Shown here piece after piece: positions 23,801 through 37,063 of a stretch of 64,000 nucleotides of DNA. Below the pieces are notes generated by a model. It had not been told where the DNA came from, did no database searches, and was given only the letters and a program-made list of their open reading frames with translations. Origin of the DNA: Mansonella perstans (taxonomy: Eukaryota; Nematoda; Chromadorea; Rhabditida; Onchocercidae); assembly GCA_037074765.1 (NCBI GenBank), contig JBAMDO010000094.1, forward strand, positions 124,001 through 188,000. The letters are read 5' to 3'. The translations under genes and the position numbers were made by a program. The stretch's first letter is position 1; the number at the start of each line of letters is the position of its first letter.

Positions 23801-25383
23801 GTACACGAAGTGTATTTGAATGAAAGAGTGGGGCAAATTTAATGAAATATTTACGGCAATAATAAGTAACGGATATATATCCGAATAAATTAAAATACAA
23901 TTTATGCGGAAGTTGTTGAAGATTATCGTAGAAAAGTGGAAATAAGCTTAATTAAAAAATATTCATTACTTTAAAATCTTTAACATTTTAATATTGCTTT
24001 TAGATAATAAAAATATAAAAAGAACAAAAAATAAATAAATGTGAAAATCAGTTAATTTTATATAGAAAAGGAAAAAGTTGTGTAGCCAAATGGTGCAAGT
24101 TGATACTGTAATTACCGACCACTGTGCAAATAGACATAAACACAACAAATTATGTCTCCAATATATTGCGTACAAAATGACCTCTTCGCCTCATCACATC
24201 ATAAATAATCACACGGAAATACTTGGCAATTTGCAAAAAAAATTACAAGAAATTCAAAGTCTTAAATTAAAATTTTAAAGTCTTGATAAAATTTGGACAA
24301 TAATTTTGCAAACCATTTATAATGATCATTTCAATGAGAAAAATTCACATTTTCTCAAGTTTATTTAAATATTCATGTATAATTATTTTTAATATAAAAG
24401 AATAGAAAAAAATGCTAATTCATGAAATTAGGCGTTGACTAATTTTAATTGATAATTTTAATTTAATTGATAAATTATGGCAGTTGCATATTATCTAAGA
24501 GATTATTTCTTTTTCATTTGTAAGGTACATGATACAAAGCTCGCTTTAACGATATCTAAGTCATTGTTTAATGCCACTTATAATGCATACTATCGCTTTG
24601 AACGATTGAGAGCACTTGCAAATATAGGTAAATGTATATTAAATAGGTCCTTTAAAAGCATCCTGATGATAAAAGCCTTAAGCCACTTCAAATGGATTAC
24701 CCTTCCCATCACTACAATCTTCAAAAGGCGGTTTAATAAAAGGATGCACATTAATTAAGTGTATTTTTCGACAACTATATAATACCGATACATAAATGCA
24801 TATGACACATGAATATTACCAATAATACAAATACATATTATTAAAATCCGTAAAATACAAATAGTAGTCATTTATTCAACGAAGAATCATTTGATCATTT
24901 GAAATTTGCAATGATTAAATTTTAACAATAGATCAATTAAAAACAGAATTGTAGTAAATCAATTTAGCACGATATCAACGAACTGTGATTTGAAATAGAT
25001 TAATAGGATGGGTTTTTTTTTTTGAATATAATACCCATTTTTTGATTCTTAAAATTTTGTTTGATTTTGCATTTCCAAACAGAACATTAAAACAGAGTCT
25101 ATCCAAACATATCCAATAATAATTCCTGATTAATGATTTCTTTAAAGTATGTTAAAGCACATTAAAGTGAAAGATGAAGCTTGGAATTACGCCATTTTTC
25201 ATTAGTGATTGAGCCTGTTTATGACAAAGAATCCTAAAATCTGACCAATGAAACTACAAAGTTTCTAAGAATTCAATTATTAAATGTTATTAACAAATGA
25301 GAAAATACGTTCGAAAAAACAATGGAAAAAATGTTGAATGAAAAAATGAGATGAAAAAAATGTTCGAAAAACAAAATTTTCAA
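20839..25383. other. Long noncoding domain upstream of BSX
   Basis: About 4.5 kb without a convincing gene between divergent BSX upstream sequence and the 3' end of WDR83. Contains a TC-rich tract (20985-21020), TATG microsatellites, a local duplication, and islands less AT-rich than the surroundings at about 21860-21990, 22730-22830 and 23265-23390, which could be regulatory elements of the homeobox gene. A coding-like patch at 24530-24630 is listed in the findings. Confidence 0.6.
21104..21405. repeat. Imperfect tandem duplication of about 160 bp with TATG microsatellites
   Basis: 21108-21260 and 21275-21405 share, in order, GTCACGTGTAA, TCACGTTAATTTT, ACAAAATATTATTTGA, AATCAAAATAT, AAAAAATAATTCAT, GTATAC and TATGTATG. 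The E-box CACGTG is kept in both copies. Confidence 0.8.
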
Positions 25384-27793
25384 TCATATACTTTCTTCTT
25401 CTTGCACTCCCCATAGAAATATATTTGTTGTTGATGAAGACAACAGTAGTGGCTTCTTTGGATGTGAGCTAACCGAATGAACCACAGAATTTGGATGCGG
25501 CAATTTGTGCAATATTTTCATCTGAAATAATCTCTAATTTCTCTATGTATTTCAAAATTAAATCTGAAAAAAAAAACTAAAAAGCACAGTTTTGTAATTT
25601 TTAAGACTCAATTTCAAATTAAACCTTCAAAATAAAGACATTTCTAAGCAATAAAAGAAGTCTTCCTTTTCTAAAGAATAAAAAAGCGAAATATGAATGC
25701 CGAGATAGAACAAGAAGCACAGTGCACTTACTTCAATCAAACTCCATATATACAAATGAGCATCCTCAGAACCGCTCACAACGTGAGCATCAGTTGCAAG
25801 CAGACAACTTTCCACACGATATTCAGTATTAACGTGGCCTTTGTAACTGAAATCTTAAAAATGAAAATCTGTTTATTTACAGCCTAGATTTATAAATGGA
25901 GAAGTTAAAACTAACTTTCAAAATAAACTCTAAATGCTCATGCAAAATCAAGTAAAATTAGAAAATTGTAGCAAAAAGAAGGAAAACAGCGTTACTGCTG
26001 ATTCAGAATTAATTAAGAAGCATTTCCGGAGAAGTCTTTTAAATGCTTTTGCAATTTCCTTTTATAATTTCTAATACTGTACCCAGCAAATTCACTCAGT
26101 CATTAACTGTTCATTTATTTTATTAAGGTAATTAAGATAATGTGAAGGAAATGAAAACAGCTGTAGTGAAACATTTAAAAATAAATAAAAAATTGAAAAT
26201 AAAATAAACTCCGCCAGCAATTGTCCGTCTATTTTATCAATCAATCGAATGGTGCTATCTTTGGTGGATGCAAGTAAACACTGACCATCCGCTGAGAAAT
26301 GCAATGATGTAACACTATTGCCGAGAAAATCTGAAACACTTTCATTATATAAATAATATAAACAATATGTAAACATATTTGATGATTAATATTTAACACT
26401 TTTTAACAAACAACTAATCATCGATGCTTCAAAAAGCACCACTGAATTGGGATTTATCTAATTCTGCATCGAACATAAGCATTATACAATTCATTCCTGC
26501 TTAGAAAACTTTTCCAATCTAATAAATTTGGAAACCATACATAAGTACTAAACAGATCATTTATATCACGAAATTCACGTATAAACTTACCATCAGTTAA
26601 TTTTCCATCTCGAATGTTATAAATCCGCGCACTACCATCAGCTGAACCTGAAGCAATCTCATGCGAATTAACATCAACCGTTAATATAGCATCTGTAGCT
26701 TCATCCATCTGCTGTAAAATTAAATGTGGATTGATTAAACTATTCTTGAATTCACATAGCTGAGAAAAGAAACGAGAATAAGAACAGAGAGAGTAGAAAA
26801 CAACTTGTATTGGAGCATTTCTATCACGAATATCAAAGCATCGCACGACGCCATCTTGGCAACCAGACACTGCTATCGTTGATTCTTCGTTGAATGCCAC
26901 ACCGTTAATTTGACCTTAAAAGATCCAATGAGTTTTAAAAAGAGAAGTAGTAAACAGATTTAACAATTTAATATATAATATCCAAAAGAAAACAGAACTA
27001 TTATGTCCTCTCCACCGTCGTATTATTTTTCCGCTTTCAACATCAAATACTGTCAGTTGTTTATCCATGCCACCGGCAAGTATCATCGAATTATCACTGG
27101 AACCCTGAGCATCTAGTACCTGAAGCATTTGTAAATTGAGGCAATCCAACACAATAACAAATGTACAAATTATGAATTCGAAACACTTAACGAATCATAA
27201 ACAATACTGCAAAGCTTTCAGTCTATACAAATATAATGATAATGCTACCTAAGAGATTTGAGCACTTATGACTGCTATCTTTTCGAAGTTCATTTGAATT
27301 TAAAAAAATGATGAAATTTACCCATCAAACAGTAAAAAGGCTTAGGCACACTAAGATGTGTTAATCTCCTTACCTTACGTAAGCTAATTGAATACAAAAT
27401 GATTTAAAAAAAAAGACTGTGATCAAAAGCAAAACAAACCTCCCATCCTGTCCCTGTATAAGTCTTTAAAAGTGTTTCCTTATACGGATTCCATAACTTT
27501 ATTGATTTGTCTGCACCACATGATAAGCAATAGTTTCCATCAACTAAATTCCATTTAACATTAAAAATGATTTAAATGACTGCATATTTTTTGTAATTTC
27601 TAGCATAATCAACTTCATGAAATACCAAGTGATTAAAATAAAGAAACATGCTTTTCGATAAATTATTTTTTATTTTATATTAATTGATAAAATTATTAAA
27701 ACCGTTAAATCGAACAGCTCTCACAGCACCCTGCTTACAGTTGATTGTTCGAAGAAGTATTTTCGGAAGGTTCGTATCTGATAGATCCACCAT
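25384..27793 (-). CDS. WDR83: WD-repeat protein WDR83 / MORG1 homologue
   Basis: Eight exons on the complement: 27793-27703, 27543-27440, 27119-26999, 26914-26805, 26711-26591, 26330-26210, 25846-25732 and 25521-25384. All phases agree, total 921 nt (306 aa), against about 315 aa in human WDR83. Family role: seven-bladed WD40 scaffold in ERK signalling and in spliceosome-associated complexes. Recognisable blades: CKQGAVRAVRFN at the start, DGNYCLSCGADKSIKLWNPY, GGMDKQLTVFDVESGKIIRR then WRGH, GVAFNEESTIAVSGCQDG, SADGSARIYNIRDG, FSADGQCLLASTKDSTIRL with DKIDGQLLA, YKGHVNTEYRVESC then VVSGSEDAHLYIW, and SSHPKKPLLLSS at the C-terminus. Order and spacing match WDR83. Start ATG 27793 gives MVDLSDTNLPK. 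The 3' end of C7orf25 lies 262 bp upstream on the same strand. Confidence 0.95.
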
Positions 27794-28054
27794 CGTCTAA
27801 GCTTTTCAAAACTGGAGGAAAATTTTATTAAAGCGCACTAATTACTAATGACAAATCCGCTTCAAATCAGAATTTCATAAGGCATTCATTGATTAAAGTG
27901 AAAATAGCATAACATACTTTTGAAAGGTGTTTGATAGGAAACTGATAGGCCCGCTAGAAATTCGAGAAAAAAATGAAAAAAAAAATACTTGCAAATATTT
28001 ATGCAATGTCACAGCAAATATAAAAAACATATAAAAATAAAATGTAGAACAAAA

Positions 28055-30861
28055 TTAGTTTCGTAAATCTCGTTGCTTCTGCTCACTTAATGCTCTTGAC
28101 TCATGTAGAATTACAGCAAAATGGATATCCTGAAAATATGGTGAAATAAGAAAGATTTTACATCTGACACTTGAACAATCGTTAGAGCTTCATACGTTAT
28201 AGACTGATGCAAACAACAAAGAACAGGGAGTAATTTTAGAAATGCCCGATTTATAAAACCAATTTAAACTACATGAACAAAATTAGGTCGAATGCACAGA
28301 ATCAAATACAATTACAAGGCCTTCAGTGTTCAGTTCTCCTTCCAAAATGAAAAGAAAACCTGATGAGCAGCTGCATAAACAAAATGACGATTGGCAGTAA
28401 CTGTAACTGCCTTGTAATAATCACCAGAACCAAATATTATCTGAAAACTAAGGATAGATTAGCTGACTAATGTAAAAAAGATAGTTTATCTTCAGATTAA
28501 TCAAATCGTTATCAGCTCTAGTGAGTGGGATAGCTTGATGGTTAGAAAAAGTGAATAGCTTATCACTAATTTTAGGATTTTTAAAGATTCTAAACATCTG
28601 AAAATATTCAAATGTTTAGTTCAAAATACATCAACTTGATTAATTCCAAAAAATTCCACATGACAATTACATGAATATTTACTTTAGATCTCTGATTGAT
28701 TCTATCACTCAATTTTAGTCTGGCTGCTCGTTCTGACAGTTTATCTTCTACCACTTCAACTTTTTCGAATAACTTTTTCGCACGCATTCTCTCCTCCGAT
28801 CCTGCCACTGTACTCAGAATTGATTGCACGGCATCATATGCTGTTCGGCAAATTATTAATTTTTTATCTGAAAAATATTATAAGAAAAATTAAGTATCCA
28901 AGAAATATCGTCCTATAATTAAACCAAGATTTCCATTATGATAACACCTCTGAAAAGATTTATTGTTCATTATTCACAAAATTGAAGCATGCGCATTTGT
29001 TGGTCAAATGTAAAATTTCTCCAATGCATGGAACTCCAGTAAGTGATGATAAACACTTAAGTGGCATGAAATAACTTTCTAAATTAGATTCTGAATCATT
29101 TTCAGTATAAATATTTATAGCGGTAATGAATATAATGTCGAATGCAATAAAGAAACCTTTAATGGCATTCATTAGTAGAGGCAGGACAGGTTTCTTCTTC
29201 TCCAGAGCAGCTTGAGCATTTAGCAATCGACTAGCATAATTGTAATTAGCACCACCATTATGCGTTAATGATGAAACAAGAGCAAACACAGAACTAATAT
29301 CAAGATTGACAGTGTCTACAACGCGATCTTCTGTTTTTAACCACTTGTCCTCCGAAAAAGATGCTGCATTGTGGTAAATATCATCACTGTCATATGAAGC
29401 AAAATCAACCGGTAATTTCACAAATTCGTTAATATTCACCTAAAAAAGACAGATTAAAATTTTAAATCTATGAGAATCCTTAAAAGTTATTTGCAAATCC
29501 AATCATACCCTTGGGTAACATCAAAATACTTCCTTCCCGAAATACAGATTATTTCTCGACCAATTACTACAATGTGAAATGAGATGTTCAGAGAACTACA
29601 ATGCACTGTACAGCCGTTCTGATGATTTAATTGCATATCATATGCAGTTTATAAAAAGAGTTAAAGAAATCGTCATTGATGTGATATTTTTTATCAACAT
29701 TTTGTACTTACCATATCACCAACAACTTCGATCCCAAATGATTCAAGTTTATACAGCAATAAGTTTGGCACACCATAAGCGAATTCAAATATTATTTTTG
29801 GCACTTTGAAGAAATGAGGATGAGTTTGAGCAATCTAAATATATTCTGTGAGGTGGAAATAAAAAACTTAATTCAATGTTTCCATACTCTCTCAAAATAT
29901 AACAACTGAAATCACCAGTAACGAAGAAATCTTAGACCTCAATGTAATGTTGTGCTTGTTCAATGACAGATCGATTACCACTTCCATTAGCACCAATAAA
30001 ATCCATAGCAAGACCTCGAGCATTTCTAGATATCACTTTCACCTTTAATTAAAAAATAACTGAATCCATGTAAAAGCGAAATTCGAAAGAAAACAAAAAT
30101 GAAGAAAAACGAATATGAAAGATGTTTAGAAAAATTTACCCATGTAGCGCCACCATCTGCCACCAAGTCAACTTCTCGCTTTGATTTCCTGAAGGACAAA
30201 TTCAAATACATTTGTTTCGCTAATTTCGACAGTTCTTTACAGTAAAATTCATGAAAAAGTATTCCCCAAAAATGAGTTTTTTTTCAAAAGAATTCAAATT
30301 ATTCTAATACCTTCAGCAAATAAGGATAAAATCTGTGAGAAATACAACGGATGAATCGGTTACATAAATTTTCTCACTTCCTCAACAAATCTAGCACAAT
30401 TTAATTCACCAATTCTTTACGTCTCATAATCCTTACATGTCCATTTAAATATTTGACGAAAATCCGGAACAATAAGTAGAATACCTTCGTGATACTGCGA
30501 AACTTTTATAAAAGGCACAACAAGAATATTTTTTTGCGGCATTAAGCAAGCCTCGGAGATGAGTTACATTGCTTGTATCCAAATATTTCTTCAACTCACT
30601 GACCGGTTTTTCTTTTAACTACAAAGACATAATGCAAAGGTTGGAACGAGATAAATATCTTGTAATAATTCAGGAATATCATAAACAACTTACGGCAATC
30701 AAAAATTTCATTTCATTTCTCAACTTTTTTTTATATTTCTCAATGCCTTCCGTATCTGGAAAGGAAACATCAGCCTCATGTAACAATGACTCGACATCGC
30801 GGATTTTATTCTTCAAATCTTGATTAGGATTTTCTGTAATATTGCTGCATTGAACAAACAT
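28055..30861 (-). CDS. C7orf25: UPF0415 / DUF1308 family protein (C7orf25 homologue)
   Basis: Nine exons on the complement: 30861-30694, 30618-30485, 30188-30140, 30042-29938, 29834-29712, 29439-29157, 28867-28683, about 28440-28360 and 28129-28055; phases agree and the sum is about 1203 nt (400 aa), close to the human 421 aa. Conserved strings: NVTHLRGLLNAAKKYS, DLVADGGATWVKVISRNARG, FEFAYGVPNLLLYKLESFGI with EVVGD, VNLDISSVFALVSSLTHNGG, SERAARLKLSDRINQRSK, IFGSGDYYKAVTVTANRHFV and HESRALSEQKQR at the end. The biochemical function is poorly defined; some DUF1308 members carry a PIN-like nuclease fold, but no catalytic claim is made here. Start ATG 30861 was chosen because the exon is then in phase. 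One exon boundary near 28440 is uncertain by a base. Confidence 0.9.
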
Positions 30862-31163
30862 CAGCCTAAAATAATGATATGAGGCATACTTTTCTCCATC
30901 TTCAATATTTCTCTCAATCCCGGTGACAGTAAAGTAAACCTCAAATGCCTATGTCGCTGATCCCTTTTTATATCAATTTAAATGTTAAACAAATATATTA
31001 CAACTGTTCGTAAAAAAAATTCCAAAACAACGATTTTTCTGATTTTAATTGTTTGTTACGATTTCCCTAATTTCACCCGTTTGTTAAGTATCATCGACTT
31101 TCAAATTTATTTAAGTTTTAATGATTATCTAACGGTGAAACAAAAAATATTAAGATACGGTTA

Positions 31164-31623
31164 TTAGTAGTAGACACTAAAACAGGTTGCTGTTAATTCT
31201 AATGGAGGATTGCATTCTGCACTTTCAAATCTATGGTCTCGTTGCAAAATTTTTTAAATGACTATTGCAATATCAATAGCTTTTTCAATATTTCCACCAC
31301 CAAATGCGTTTCCTGATGCTAAGAAGTTATGTGCAATAACTTTAAACTCAAATGGAAAAAATTTTTCCACCTACTTTGCATCATTTATTTAGTTTAAAAT
31401 ATAAAATAAACAATACTAAATCATTATTAGCAAAAGTAGATATAAAGCGACAAATACGCATTAAAATGATGTGTAATACAGCCAAATTTATTTAAGAAAC
31501 CATATTTCAAGGATGATCGGCAAATTCCAATAGTTCAGAAACATAAAAACTTTTGCAACAGCTTCACCGAGGTTAACTGACTGCTCAAACTCAATTTTCC
31601 AATATGAACCAATATATGATGAG
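31164..31623 (-). pseudogene. Two-exon relic of unrecognised family, internal stop
   Basis: Complement exons 31623-31551 and 31370-31164 join in phase 0. The first reads SYWKIEFEQSVNLGEAVAK. The second reads FFPFEFKVIAHNFLASG, then NAFGGGNIEKAIDIAIVI, then an in-frame TAA at 31254-31256, and continues RDHRFESAECNPPLEL and TATCFSVYY before TAA 31164-31166. The continuation past the stop looks coding, so this is more likely a broken gene than a short one. I do not recognise the family. It sits between the 3' end of LRR1 and the start of C7orf25. Alternatives: missed sequence error at 31254, or chance open frames. Confidence 0.45.
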
Positions 31624-32129
31624 CTGATGAAAACCAATATATGATATACAAAGTTAATATATGATGTCAAATAAAATAAATGCACGGATCAGAATTAGGA
31701 CCTAGTAAGGAGTCAGATATCGTGAAAAACATATTTTCCAATTATTAAAGAAAAATTGTTAAGAAAAAAAAATTTTAATCTACTTAACAATTTGTTTTTT
31801 AAAATTGCAAATATGGACCATGAAAGATCATATCAAAATTGCAAAAAAGAGAACTATCGAGATATCGAGATCTATTTAATAAAAATTCCGAAATAGATGA
31901 CATCAACAGTCTATGCTTGTAAAATGTACAAAGAAAAAATTAACCAGCAATATTTATGAAAATAATGAAGAAATTACATCACCAACACATCTCGTAAAAT
32001 CACATCATAGTGAAATCGTGAAACCGCTTGCAATGCCAGAGACCGTACGTCTTCGATGTAATACTGAAAAAAACGAAAATCAATTTTCCACGGATAACTG
32101 TCTTTAAGAGACAGAAGAACCTAAAACTA

Positions 32130-35100
32130 TCATTCAGAAGCATAAAGCGCATATTGTCCTCTATAAGTAATACTTCTATTAAATAACTGAAATGCTTCCT
32201 AACCCACTTCACTTATACGTGGAAAACGTTCGATTATCTAATTATAAAGTAAACAAGGCAGATAAACATACCTTTGCAGTAACAATACTAGCGGGGTAAA
32301 ATCTATAACCTCCTCCGGATTTGCATTTGCACTTCTCAACTGCTTGTTCTATCATTACATCCAATAATTTTGGGAAAGAATTCGTACTGATCCTGTAAAA
32401 TTTTTATGAAAGTACTGAGATTTTTGCAGACTACATCTCATCCAAAGATCTTCAAATTCGGAAACTTAATCCCTTTGCAACAGTATGTACTCTTTTAAAA
32501 ACCTTTTTTCATCCTTCTATCGTATATCGATATCTAGTACGAGTAATAAACAACTGAATTTGATAAAAGTGAATAATTTTTTAGATGAAATACCAACCTA
32601 TAATTTAAAACAGCAGCTGCAGCATATTCGAACAGTGTACCAACCTTACTCATTGGCGTGGCTATTTGAAGAAACTGGTCAAGAACGTCTTGTATTTCTA
32701 TTGTTTCGTCACTGTTGTAAGTAGTCACATCAATCATTTCAAGTGAGAGATTCCTTATTTCAGAAGGTAAAAATTTTAATTTGTTCCAGCTAAGATCCAA
32801 GTATTTTAACTTTGTCAAATTATTTATCTGAAAACAAATCCAAGTAAATTTTTAATTCGGCTGGATATAAAGGAAAAGGACATTGGATGCTCACATAATG
32901 CGATCATGAGATCATGATTTAATACAACAGCTGAATGCATTCAATAATTAATCGGTGGATGGGTGGAGGAGTATTTGCAAAAATGACTTGTGGAAATGGG
33001 TAGGATGATATGTTCAGTAAGCTCATCAGTCATCAGAGTTGTTAATTAATCTGGTAAAGCCAGATTACAGTTGCTTAATAATAACAAAATGTCAAACAAA
33101 TTGTCGATGCAAAATCATTCTCCCAAATATGATCACACATGTAGCAAACTTTCTTACTCAAAGTAATGTTTGTATAGGACATGAAATATCTATTTTCAAC
33201 TAATTTGATGTTTAAAATGATTAAATAAGCCAGTTTAACGACTTGATGATACAGCTGCAATTGTTAAATTCCATTTCATATTTCGATATATACTGCAGAG
33301 AGAGGCAAAAGTGATCATTTCAGGAAATAAATCAATCATTTTAACAAAGCCAGTAAAATAATCCATGATATTTTTTGCTTGCTTAAATAAATAATTGGTT
33401 AATTTCAATAAACATACAGTTCGTGGCAATTCTTTAATCATGTTGTGGCCAAGCAATAAATGAGTCATTTGTGGGAACCGCATGCAGCAGGGTGATAAAT
33501 AAGAGATCTGGTTGTTCGACAAATCCAGTGACAATAAATTTTGTGGTAAAGCGTACCACAAATCATCCTGTTAAGTTAATATAGCAAGAAAAAATTCTGT
33601 TAACAACTTTTCTTGCAATTTACAAAATACGGAAGATTAAATTTCGATTAAACAGTTCAAATTCTAATTAAACTTTTCTAGAAACATCGGATTTCTGCTA
33701 TGGAAAATATAGGCTTAAATCTTGTCATAAAAAGTATAAAATTACCGAAATACTTTGTATTTCATTGTCAGCAAGTACAAGTACTTTGAGATGCTGCAGT
33801 CGAACAATATTCAGAAATCTGATTTCGAATGAATCTGATTTACCAAGTTTGTTGCCACTAAGGTCAAGTAGATGAAGAGAAGTAGCCCCAAACCAACGAC
33901 TGTCAACAGAAGTCAGACCAATGCTTGGCATCATTAATTCCTATAGCTAACACAATTTTAATATTTACACTTGATGAGATAAATTGCAATAACAGCAGCA
34001 GAAACAGCGTACCCTAAATAAGCAGCAATAATTAATATAATAAATTAATACAATAATGCTGCTCGTATTTCTAAAAATAAAATAGCACCTAAAATTTGAA
34101 AATATTTAATTTAAAAATAGCACCCTACTAGTAAATAAGGCGGAAATCCGAGTTTATTTTCATTGTATTGCTTCCTGCTGATAAAAACTAGTCTTCTTCG
34201 GAATGATGCGAAACTGATGGGAGTAACTTTGTTGTTTTCACTGTTTTCACCCAGAAGAACTTCTTTATCTGCCAATACCCTCTGCAGCTTTGAAATGAAA
34301 TCATGAAGTGGAGGAACTGATGCCTAAAAAACATTAATCAGTAATAAGATTCTACTTACCACTGCCATACATACTGCTCATTTGTTCTCAGTAGCGACAC
34401 AATCAAACTAGTTATTTTAATTCCTTCGTTGGTTAACTAGAAGCCATTCAAACATATTTTCAATCAAAAACACTATTTTTTCCGATAGCTGTAAGCGCCT
34501 CAGAAATTTCTTTTTTCTGAGTGGATGTTATTCAATACAGATGCTAAATCTTGAATTATTAGAAGTTCGGATCCATTTTCCATCTTCACAAAACATTGTG
34601 CCTTTTAAATGTGCTCTCCTTTAGACAAAACCATCAACACATTTTTTTTTTTTCAGTTCTGATGCCTGCTTCATCAAAAATGATATAATTTGTTGCATAC
34701 TAATGAAAGAAATGAGAATAAAGGAGAAGCGAATATTAATCAATCAAAACTTTACCTCTTTTATACAAATCAAGACTGATGGACTGATCATTTCTATCGT
34801 AACAGATCCCCATTGCATTTTTGCTGAATGAATTCGCCTAATATTTTCTCTACTAATCTATAAATTAAAGAGAAATAAAATTGAAATATAAGGTCAACAT
34901 CCATGATATCGTTTTGATATATCATTTATCTAATAAATTAAATGTTGAAATCAGCCATCAAATATGACATACAAATTCCAAATAAAAAGAGAGAAAAAAT
35001 TTAACAGTACTACTTACATTGAAAAGTTGCCCATTCCTGTTGCCAGGAGTAGTTATAACTAATTCACATTCGCCTCTTTTATTGACTTTCCCGTGTCTTA

Positions 35101-35188
35101 GAATCAAAATTCCTCTTTTGTATCGTTGTCGTACCTGATATGTGAGCCGAGTCTGGGAATGAACCAAAACGCTGCATTGTAGTTGCAT
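32130..35188 (-). CDS. LRR1: LRR1, leucine-rich repeat substrate receptor of CUL2 ubiquitin ligase
   Basis: Eight exons on the complement: 35188-35018, 34857-34756, 34323-34129, 33940-33746, 33567-33418, 32827-32598, 32392-32272 and 32186-32130; phases agree, total 1221 nt (406 aa) against about 414 aa in human LRR1. Family role: LRR1 recruits targets to CUL2-RBX1, notably the CMG helicase at replication termination; C. elegans lrr-1 acts in germline S phase. Order seen: N-terminal beta-rich domain starting MQLQCSVLVHSQTRLTYQVR and PSVLICIKEASVPPLHDF; RRRLVFISRKQYNE; leucine-rich repeats LHLLDLSGNKLG, LKVLVLADNEIQSIS, LLSLDLSNNQISYLSP, MTHLLLGHNMIKELP, LKYLDLSWNKLKFLPSE, IRNLSLE; then a Cys-containing C-terminal segment EKCKCKSGGGYRFYPAS. 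The FLPSE-x-RNLSLE string is shared with human LRR1. Confidence 0.93.
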
Positions 35189-37063
35189 TTTATCCTATAA
35201 AATTAATACTAATTTCGGAAAATAATTGCTGAAAATGAAGTCACACTAGACTACGAAAAGGAAAACCATGCACATAAAGTAATTGAATGAAGTATGATTT
35301 CAGATAAATGTAGAAAATCATTTAGTTGCAAAAGAAGGAAAAATATTTCTTTAATTCTACCCAATGCTTATGCATAAATTTCATCTCTGTTCACCAAATT
35401 TTTGAAAACAAGAATTTCAAAATCACATAAACATTCAGGAGAAAATTCATAGAAATTATAAACTCTCAGTATATGACCAAAAATAATACCATGGTAAGAA
35501 AATTTTCATCAACCTATAACAAAAGATAAAAACTGGAAAATGAATAAAGAATATGAAAGGAAAATACCAAAAGTTGTAATTTAAGAAAAATTTCCTATGT
35601 ACAGTTCATAAGTACCTTAAATAAAGATAAGCAACGCACCAGTTAGAATATAATCAAATACAACAGTATTTAAAATTTCGTAGGAATATTTTACACTTCT
35701 ATTTCTAAATATATTCTACATTTCATGATTGAGATCAGCAATTTGTTATTTGTATTTTTCTATCTTCAACTTATCTATGCGATCTTCTCTAAAATTTAAA
35801 TATCCTAAAGCATACTTCTATGAAATTTAATTCCATGAAAAAAAAAAAAAAAACAAAAACAACGTCAATTATGACTTACTAAATGTTAAAACATTGCTTT
35901 TACATTTACTGAGATGATCTCTGTGAAGATTGCATAGTTGAGTTGAAAAAATACAACCATTTATGATAAATTACTAATTTTAATGATCCTAATCTTAAGC
36001 GAAGTGTAGAATATTTGAAATCTTAAAGGGAAAACTAACATGCTGGTGCGTTTGATAACAAAGTTTGGATATCACTTGAATATTATCAACATTTCTTGCC
36101 CTCCATATCTCAAAGAAAACTTCATCTCATCTAAACATTATAGGTCATTTATATGAGGTAAACAAGGTCTTTTCAAATGTACGACATTTAAAATGCTAAC
36201 ATGTATACATATAATACTCTATCGTACTATTACAAGTAAAAGAAAAATTAACGGTAAATAATGATACTGGAAAAACGAAATATGTTATGAGTATTACCAA
36301 TTAATTTTGTTCTACTTATACTGAGAAATTATGCAAATGTAATTTTTTTTATAAAAGAAATGAATAAGCTATGTAATGAATGGAAATTCAACAAAACAAT
36401 AAACACAAGCATAACGATGAATTTTATTAAACAGTGAAAGAAATTTCCAGTGATTAGAAGAATAATGTAAAATATACCAATGAAAATGAAAATTCAGAAA
36501 TAATGCAGAATGTATTACAGATGAAAGCTATCTGGCTAATGTTTATTTATTTGGTAAGCCAGGAAAAAAAAAAAAAAAAACAACTTTGGAATAATTCTAG
36601 GATGTTTTCATTAGAATTTGAATTACTAAAAATATGTAATTAACATTTACATATCAAAAGAAAGTAATAGGTCGTTTTTGACATCCTTAGTTAAATCATA
36701 ATCAGAAGCCTTTTCATTATCAGCACTTGTGAATATTTAATCATCATGAACGGAGTTTAAATCTCAAAATAACTAAATAATTGAAATCCTCAACAATGGA
36801 ATATATGAGATTATTTGAAACTGAAGAATAGTGTGGAAAAATTTTTGAAAGCATTTAAAGTGAAATATTATTTTCAAAGGTATCTAATGAAGTTTAAATA
36901 CAAACTATTAATAAATTACTAGGAAGACAATGACATTGGTAACGATGCACTTTAATACCAACGATGCAATTTTTCACTTCTCTATTAAAGCAAAAAATCC
37001 ATAATTCATTATAGTCATTGTGAACTGCACAAAAGAGATGCCAGCAGTTATTTTTTCACATTA
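35189..37063. other. Intergenic, AT-rich, no gene seen
   Basis: Between the start of LRR1 and the 3' end of the golgin gene. Only short open frames and poly(A) runs (about 35838, 36567). Promoter elements cannot be distinguished from the AT-rich background. Confidence 0.7.
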
